From Odobenus rosmarus divergens (taxonomy: Eukaryota > Chordata > Mammalia > Carnivora > Odobenidae), in NCBI RefSeq assembly GCF_000321225.1, contig NW_004451665.1:81922-145921 (forward strand): 64,000 nucleotides of DNA. The letters run 5' to 3'. Each line of letters opens with the position of its first letter. Position 1 is the stretch's first letter. Positions 59,370-64,000 of the stretch are shown here, in pieces. The translations under genes were made by a program, and so were the position numbers. The notes beneath the pieces are model-generated. The model was not told where the DNA came from, made no database searches, and saw only the letters and a program-made list of their open reading frames with translations.

Positions 59370-59689
59370 CAGCATTATCACTGTTGATAAATGGTGACAA
59401 TTCTGTCTCAATCAGCCTTCTCCCCTCTTCTATTGGACAAAGTTGCTCTAAGGAAAAAATTGTTCTGACTTTGTAATGAAACCTCCGTAAATATAAGATT
59501 ATCATCACAATACCATTCAATGATTATACAGACCTCTCTCAATTCAAAGGAGAAAGGGGGAAAAGGTACCATTTGATTAAACTAAAAATTAATTTATAGA
59601 ACTCTGTTATCTTCTCTCTGGTTAAAAAGAAGGGACAGGGGGAGTTGCTGACTTTTGCTACATTATGCAAAATGTTTTATAACTATTAC

Positions 59690-59865
59690 CTCAGCTGCCC
59701 TGCAAGAGTGGCATTTTTATGTCCATTTTATAAATTTGGAAATTTGAGGTGGAGGTTGGTGACTTGCTCACTGTCACAGAGACAGTAAGGGGCCCAGTCA
59801 CGACTCAAACACAGGACTTCCTGACTCTAGAGCCCATCTGTCCAGCACACTAGACTGCCACCTCT
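59690..59865 (-). mobile_element. MIR
   Basis: TGTCCATTTTATAAATTTGG, TGCTCACTGTCACAGAGACA and CTTCCTGACTCTAGAGCCCA. Confidence 0.8.
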
Positions 59866-60614
59866 TGTTAGCTGATGAGCTAAAGGAATGGAGTGATTAC
59901 AATCAAACCCAACATACCAGAATTTGTGCCTAGGTCTGAAGACTGTGGTCTGGTCACTCATTTTGTATTGGAGGAGATCAGAATCATGGCTGAGTAGCCT
60001 TCTCCATGGCATTACTCAGTGTCCAGTGATGGAGAGCTTCCCCTCTCATCACCAAGAATGGAGATGTGGGGCCTGCCATCAGCAGGGCAATGGGATGGCT
60101 GCTGGTTATTGCTACCAATGGCAACTCATGGCCCATTTTAATCCATAATTAGATAGGAAGTGAGCAGGTTCCTCGTAGAACCCAGGCTTGCTAGCATTTT
60201 CCAAATTTCATTCCATGGAATAGAAAGGCTTCCCGGTCATCTAAAATTAGGTAACACTGGGTTAAATAAGCTAATCAGGTTTCTTCATTGAGGGCCTTCT
60301 AGAGCCATCACTATGCCAATAGCAAAGTCTCTCTGGGAAGAAGGGGGCATGGGAGGTATTGACATAGTGTGCAGTGGTTCCTAGACTCCTTGCTAGGATG
60401 GAAGACTTTTTTTGAGAAGTATTTTATGGAGCTAGCCCTTTGAGAAACATACTGCTTTCCTGTGGGTTCCCACAACCACTGAATGTCATAAGATGTTGTA
60501 GCAAAACTAATGAAGTTATCATTATAGATACTGGTTCTGGTTCCTGCCATAGAAAGAGTGGGTCAGATTGAGCCACCACGTCATCAAGCAAACTGAGTCC
60601 CTGGATAGGAGGCG

Positions 60615-60865
60615 GCAAGGTGGCACAATGGTAGGAGCCCAGGCTCTGGCACCAAGCTGCCAGGGTTTGAACCCCCTGCGTCTATCACTGACCAGCTTGG
60701 GCAAGCTCCTTAACCTCACAGCTTCTCAGTTTCCCCATTAGTGTTAACAGGGATAACAATAGCACCAACCCCAGAGGGTTCTGGTGATGGCTGAATCAGT
60801 TACCATATGTACGTAACTTGAATGGTGCTTGGCACGTAGTAAACTCTATAAATTATTGTTTTTAA
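60615..60865 (+). mobile_element. MIR, near full-length, upstream side of intron near an exon
   Basis: GAGCCCAGGCTCTGGCACCA, CTTGGGCAAGCTCCTTAACC and TGGTGCTTGGCACGTAGTAA. It ends about 80 bp from the donor of the exon at 60947. Confidence 0.85.
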
Positions 60866-60946
60866 TCATCGTTGTTGTTCTCCATCTCTTTACAAGTGAG
60901 CTGTGTTTCAAAGAGACAGTTATAAAAACAAATTGGTAGTACTTAC

Positions 60947-60993
60947 TTTAGAGTCTGAGCTTTAAAGTCAAATTTGGCTCTGGCAGGTCTCAT
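60947..60993 (-). CDS. SORBS1: SORBS1 coding exon (start of first SH3 domain)
   Basis: This short 47-base exon codes MRPARAKFDFKAQTL plus two bases (AA) of a Lys codon finished in the next exon. ARAKFDFKAQTLKELPL is the first beta strand and RT loop of SH3-1 in the vinexin family. Its ATG is internal, not a start. Acceptor TGTTTAG, donor GTAAGTA. It is the most 5' SORBS1 exon I can recognise in the window. The SoHo domain and other upstream exons lie to the right. Confidence 0.93.
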
Positions 60994-61287
60994 CTAAACA
61001 CAAGAAACAGTGAAAATTTAAAAATCACAATTTATGTACAATGAAAAGGACACATTTTTCAGTAGTTTCCAGAAAGCAAAGCAGAAAAATTCTAACTAGT
61101 TCATTCTGGTGGAGAAATCTGGGCAAAATTCCACTTATCTGACCTCAGCAGAACATTAGATGAATGTTTGATCAACTATGTCATGCATGAGAATCTCCCT
61201 AAGGAGGACCAGATTTGGGGAAGAGATGTTTCAAAAAGTCCCAAAGCTGAAGCACTGGTTCCCCAAAGCTGACCATGGCTATTAAAA

Positions 61288-61309
61288 ACAACACACACAC
61301 ACACACACC
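61288..61309. repeat. Short CA microsatellite
   Basis: About ten CA units, 295 bp upstream of the SORBS1 exon at 60993. Confidence 0.9.
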
Positions 61310-61950
61310 AGTCGGCCAGAAGTCCTCAGACATTCCTACTCTTTGGGGGACATCTCCTATTCTCCTGACTTAAATTATGATCTGCAAGTGGACGAAACCC
61401 TGATTCACCTCTCACATCATCTTTGACTCTGTAGATTTCTCCTGGCCTGTGAGATCATCCCAAAAGCCAGACAAAGCGAGCCCTGAGTTCATTCTCTTTC
61501 TCCAAAGCTTCCTTTCCTTTCGGGTAGCCCTCTCCTTCTGGACCCCCAGGCCTGGAAGTCCTCCTCAGACTCCAGTTCCTCAAGTCTGTCACTCAGTCAT
61601 ACCGACCCTCCCTCCAGAACCCTCCACAAGCATGCTCAGGGCTGACCTCTAGCTCCTACACACACAAAGCTTCCTTTGACTTTGTCTTCTCTTCACTTGC
61701 ATCTACTGTCACTCGGGAGCACAAACAACATTCCTCAAATACTTCCGTCCATCACTTCCTTGCTTTGAAGTTGGCTGAGGCTCTCAAGTATCCCTCAGAT
61801 CAAATCTCAATTCCTGACGTGGGTTAAGGTCTTTGGGTAACTTCTCCCCAATTTCACATACTTTCTCTTCAATATCAGAGGACAAAGCGGAGGGGGAAAA
61901 TGGGAGACTTGGTGAGGAAAAAAAAAAAGGTATTTAAAAGCTCCATCAAG

Positions 61951-62148
61951 GGGCTCCTGGGTGGCTCCGTCGTTAAGCGTCTGCCTTCGGCTCAGGTCAT
62001 GATCCCAGGGTCCTGGGATCGAGCCCCGCATCGGGCTCCCTGGTCGGTGGGAAGCCTGCTTCTCCCTCTCCCACTCCCCTGGCTTGTGTTCCTGCTCTTG
62101 CTATCTCTCTCTGTGTCAAATAAATCTTAAATAAATAAATAAATAAAT
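61951..62148 (+). mobile_element. SINEC, full-length, plus strand; outer member of an inverted pair
   Basis: Near-consensus GGGCTCCTGGGTGGCTCCGT through (AATA)n. The duplication AAAAGCTCCATCAAG is at 61936-61950 and 62149-62163. Confidence 0.95.
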
Positions 62149-62172
62149 AAAAGCTCCATCAAGCTTAGTTTT

Positions 62173-62372
62173 TTTTTTTTTTTAAAGATTTTATTTATTT
62201 ATTTGAGAGAGAGAATGAGAGAGAGAGAGAGAGCATGAGAGGGGGGAGGGTCAGAGGGAGAAGCAGACTCCTCGCCGAGCAGGGAGTCCGATGTGGGACT
62301 CAATCCCGGGACTCCAGGATCATGACCTGAGCCGAAGGCAGTCGCTTAACCAACTGAGCCACCCAGGCGCCC
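62173..62372 (-). mobile_element. SINEC, full-length, minus strand; inserted at the target duplication of the adjacent SINE
   Basis: A T run, AAGATTTTATTTATTTATTT at the left and TGAGCCACCCAGGCGCCC at the right. CATCAAGCTTAGTTTT flanks it at 62157-62172 and 62373-62388, overlapping the right duplication of the SINE at 61951-62148. Confidence 0.95.
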
Positions 62373-63369
62373 CATCAAGCTTAGTTTTAGGTCCTAAACC
62401 CCTCAGTGATATGTCCCTTATTAGTAGGCTCCTCAAGCTGGGATCTTGTAGGGATTTTCTTACGGGTGGTGAATTCCCCACAGGAATTTATTTTTGCATT
62501 TTCATGTTGATGTTTCGCCTCTATCTATCTGCTCACATATGTATTAGAGGTCAACTGAATGACTACTTTACAATCAATGCCACACAATTTCAATGCCTGC
62601 ATTTGTGTCCGTCTGTGACCGAAGAGCACAATTTAGTAGTCGTAAGCAAATAAGAAAAGAGTGGATGTGGAGTTAATGATAAATGACACGTTCAAAAGAG
62701 AAGGCCAGATAACCAACATTGTAAGGACAAAAATTTCAGTGATTCCAATCAAAAAAAAAAAAAAAAAAAGATGGTCGTTACCCAAGGACAGCCAGCTGTA
62801 GAGCTGTGGGGACTTTAAAAAATGTATACCAAACAGCACCATATTCACACTTTGCGTGGCAACTGAGTTCAGGCAAAGGGATTTCACCTATCGGTTAAAT
62901 TAATTAAGTTTTACAGGTGTGTCATTAACTATTTAATTTGTAAATTGGCTTAGGCCAATACTGGGGATTGGTGAAAACAAATTTTTTTTTTCCATTAATC
63001 AGAATCGATATGTTACTCAAAGTTGAGAAAAACACTGATTCCATGGAACTGTTAAGACATATTCTGAGTCATCGTTGCCTATGCAAAGTAGCATCTCCCT
63101 CTTCATCTACCTGTCTCCCTGAGGCCCGATCCATCTACCCCTCCCCCGGCTCCCACAGCACAGACCAAGGTCATGAGGGTGCCTGCCCCGCTAGACTCCC
63201 AGCTTCCCAAAGGCACAGTCTGCGTCCTATTTCTGCCTCCACACGGGGTCTTGAACAGAATTACTGGTCACCCACATTGTACTCAGTGGGGCTGGGGTAC
63301 ATCTACATAGCCCTGTGCACCTGGGACTTGTTGGTCTCTGTTCTCCCATGTCTGTCAGTCAACATCCAG

Positions 63370-63560
63370 GGCAGTGATTCTCAAAGTGGGGTCTCTAAAC
63401 CGGTATTATCAACATCACCTGGGAACTGGCTAGAAAGGCAATCCTTGGGCCCCACCCCAGAATTAGAATATTTGCGGACGGGGCCCAACAATCTGTATTT
63501 TAACAAGCCCCCGGGAGATTCTGATGAGCACCCAAGTTTGAGAATCAGTGCTCTGGAAGG
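63370..63560 (+). mobile_element. MER5A-like hAT-Charlie DNA transposon, nearly complete
   Basis: It starts GCAGTGATTCTCAAAGTGGG and ends TTTGAGAATCAGTGCTCTG, an inverted terminal pair. The interior (CATCACCTGGGAACTGGCTA, GGGCCCCACCCCAGAATTAG, CAATCTGTATTTTAACAAGC) matches the MER5A pattern known across mammals. Confidence 0.8.
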
Positions 63561-64000
63561 GAGGCAGGGAGAGTTAGGCAGTTTGCCTGCCTCTCTCCAA
63601 GGCTGTTCTGCCCCAGCTGCATTTCTGTGTGCATGTTCCTATACATGGATCTATGCAGCCCTATGGTGCCTTACGTTCCGTTCCCCTCTTCCCCATCACT
63701 AACAAGCGGGTAGGCCTGTGAATGAGGATAATCCATCACCAGAGCCTTCGGAACAGGGTGGTTCTGAGGAGCTAGAATGCTGAGGGTTGGGGGCTGCCTT
63801 TCCCTTGCATCGGAGTTACCCCTGCTAACTTCTGCCTCTTCCTCATTATGTTTTCTTTCTCTCCATCACTGTAGAGTGTCCTTCCCTTTCCCCGCTTTTC
63901 TTTCATGCTGGTTCTCTTTTCTCTCTTTGTCACAGAGAGACATTTCGTTCAAAACAAAACAAAAAACAAACCATTTGATGAGAATAGCCAGTGCCTCTGT

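Larger units (their letters stand above)
57212..60946 (-). other. SORBS1: SORBS1 intron within SH3-1
   Basis: This 3.7-kb intron contains MIRs (57770-57990 plus, 59690-59865 minus, 60615-60865 plus) and a sense-oriented SINE (59180-59369). 57.25-57.75, 58.0-59.15 and 59.87-60.6 kb are unassigned, with no convincing exon. Confidence 0.8.
60994..64000 (-). other. SORBS1: SORBS1 intron, upstream portion running off the window
   Basis: Upstream of the exon at 60993 I find no further SORBS1 exon. The stretch holds a CA repeat (61288-61309), a nested inverted SINE pair (61951-62372) and a MER5A-like element (63370-63560). 61310-61930, 62390-63360 and 63570-64000 are otherwise unassigned. Confidence 0.7.

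Noticed and set aside
62968..63702. 244-codon plus-strand frame as a gene
   Set aside because: It runs through a MER5A-like transposon and shows no known domain or conserved motif.
61000..64000. Another SORBS1 exon upstream of 60993
   Set aside because: No minus-strand frame with acceptor and donor matches a vinexin-family segment. The frames at 61807-62031 and 62633-62887 are SINE or AT-rich intron.

Overview
This window is ordinary nuclear DNA from a placental mammal, almost certainly a carnivoran. The main evidence is the many tRNA-Lys-derived SINEs of the carnivore-specific SINEC type (head with 'GGCGCCTGGGTGGCTCAG', body with 'TCATGATCCCAGGGTCCTGG', CT-rich linker, AATAAA-rich tail). 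The linker form (repeated TCTCCC/CACTCCCC, then CTGCTTGTGTTCCCTCTC) fits the bear, seal and weasel branch (Arctoidea) better than the dog. That last step is inference from family knowledge. Older mammalian repeats (MIR, L2, L1M, MER5A-like) fill most of the rest.

Two protein-coding genes are visible, both on the minus strand. Reading along that strand (from high to low coordinates), the first is the 3' part of SORBS1 (CAP/ponsin, a vinexin-family adaptor). It has eight coding exons between 60993 and 35037. They spell 498 in-frame residues, a stop codon and all three C-terminal SH3 domains, with every splice phase closing. The long terminal exon probably ends at a strong poly(A) signal at 31777-31782. 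The second gene starts about 15.8 kb further on. It is exon 1 of PDLIM1 (CLP36/elfin), with a 32-residue start of the PDZ domain at 15816-15911 inside a CpG island. The remaining 15.8 kb to the window's left end is PDLIM1 intron 1. This gene order (SORBS1 then PDLIM1, tandem on one strand) matches human chromosome 10q. Both products are actin-cytoskeleton adaptors.

Layout: 1-15815, PDLIM1 intron 1, with a dense same-strand SINE cluster at 1.3-2.7 kb. 15.4-16.25 kb, PDLIM1 promoter CpG island. 16.25-31.76 kb, intergenic, with ancient repeats and an unexplained CpG-rich block at 19.2-19.95 kb. 31.76-35.1 kb, SORBS1 last exon and 3' UTR. 35.1-61.0 kb, SORBS1 exons and introns. 61.0-64.0 kb, further SORBS1 intron with no recognisable exon. 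A 610-base run of N at 49107-49716 lies wholly inside one L1 insertion.

I found no CRISPR array, prokaryotic operon, intact virus or novel protein-coding system. The most useful second-look items are the CpG-rich intergenic block, a SINE and a TTTG microsatellite sitting directly upstream of the last SORBS1 exon in an open in-frame intron stretch, and several insertion structures that can be read through their target-site duplications.
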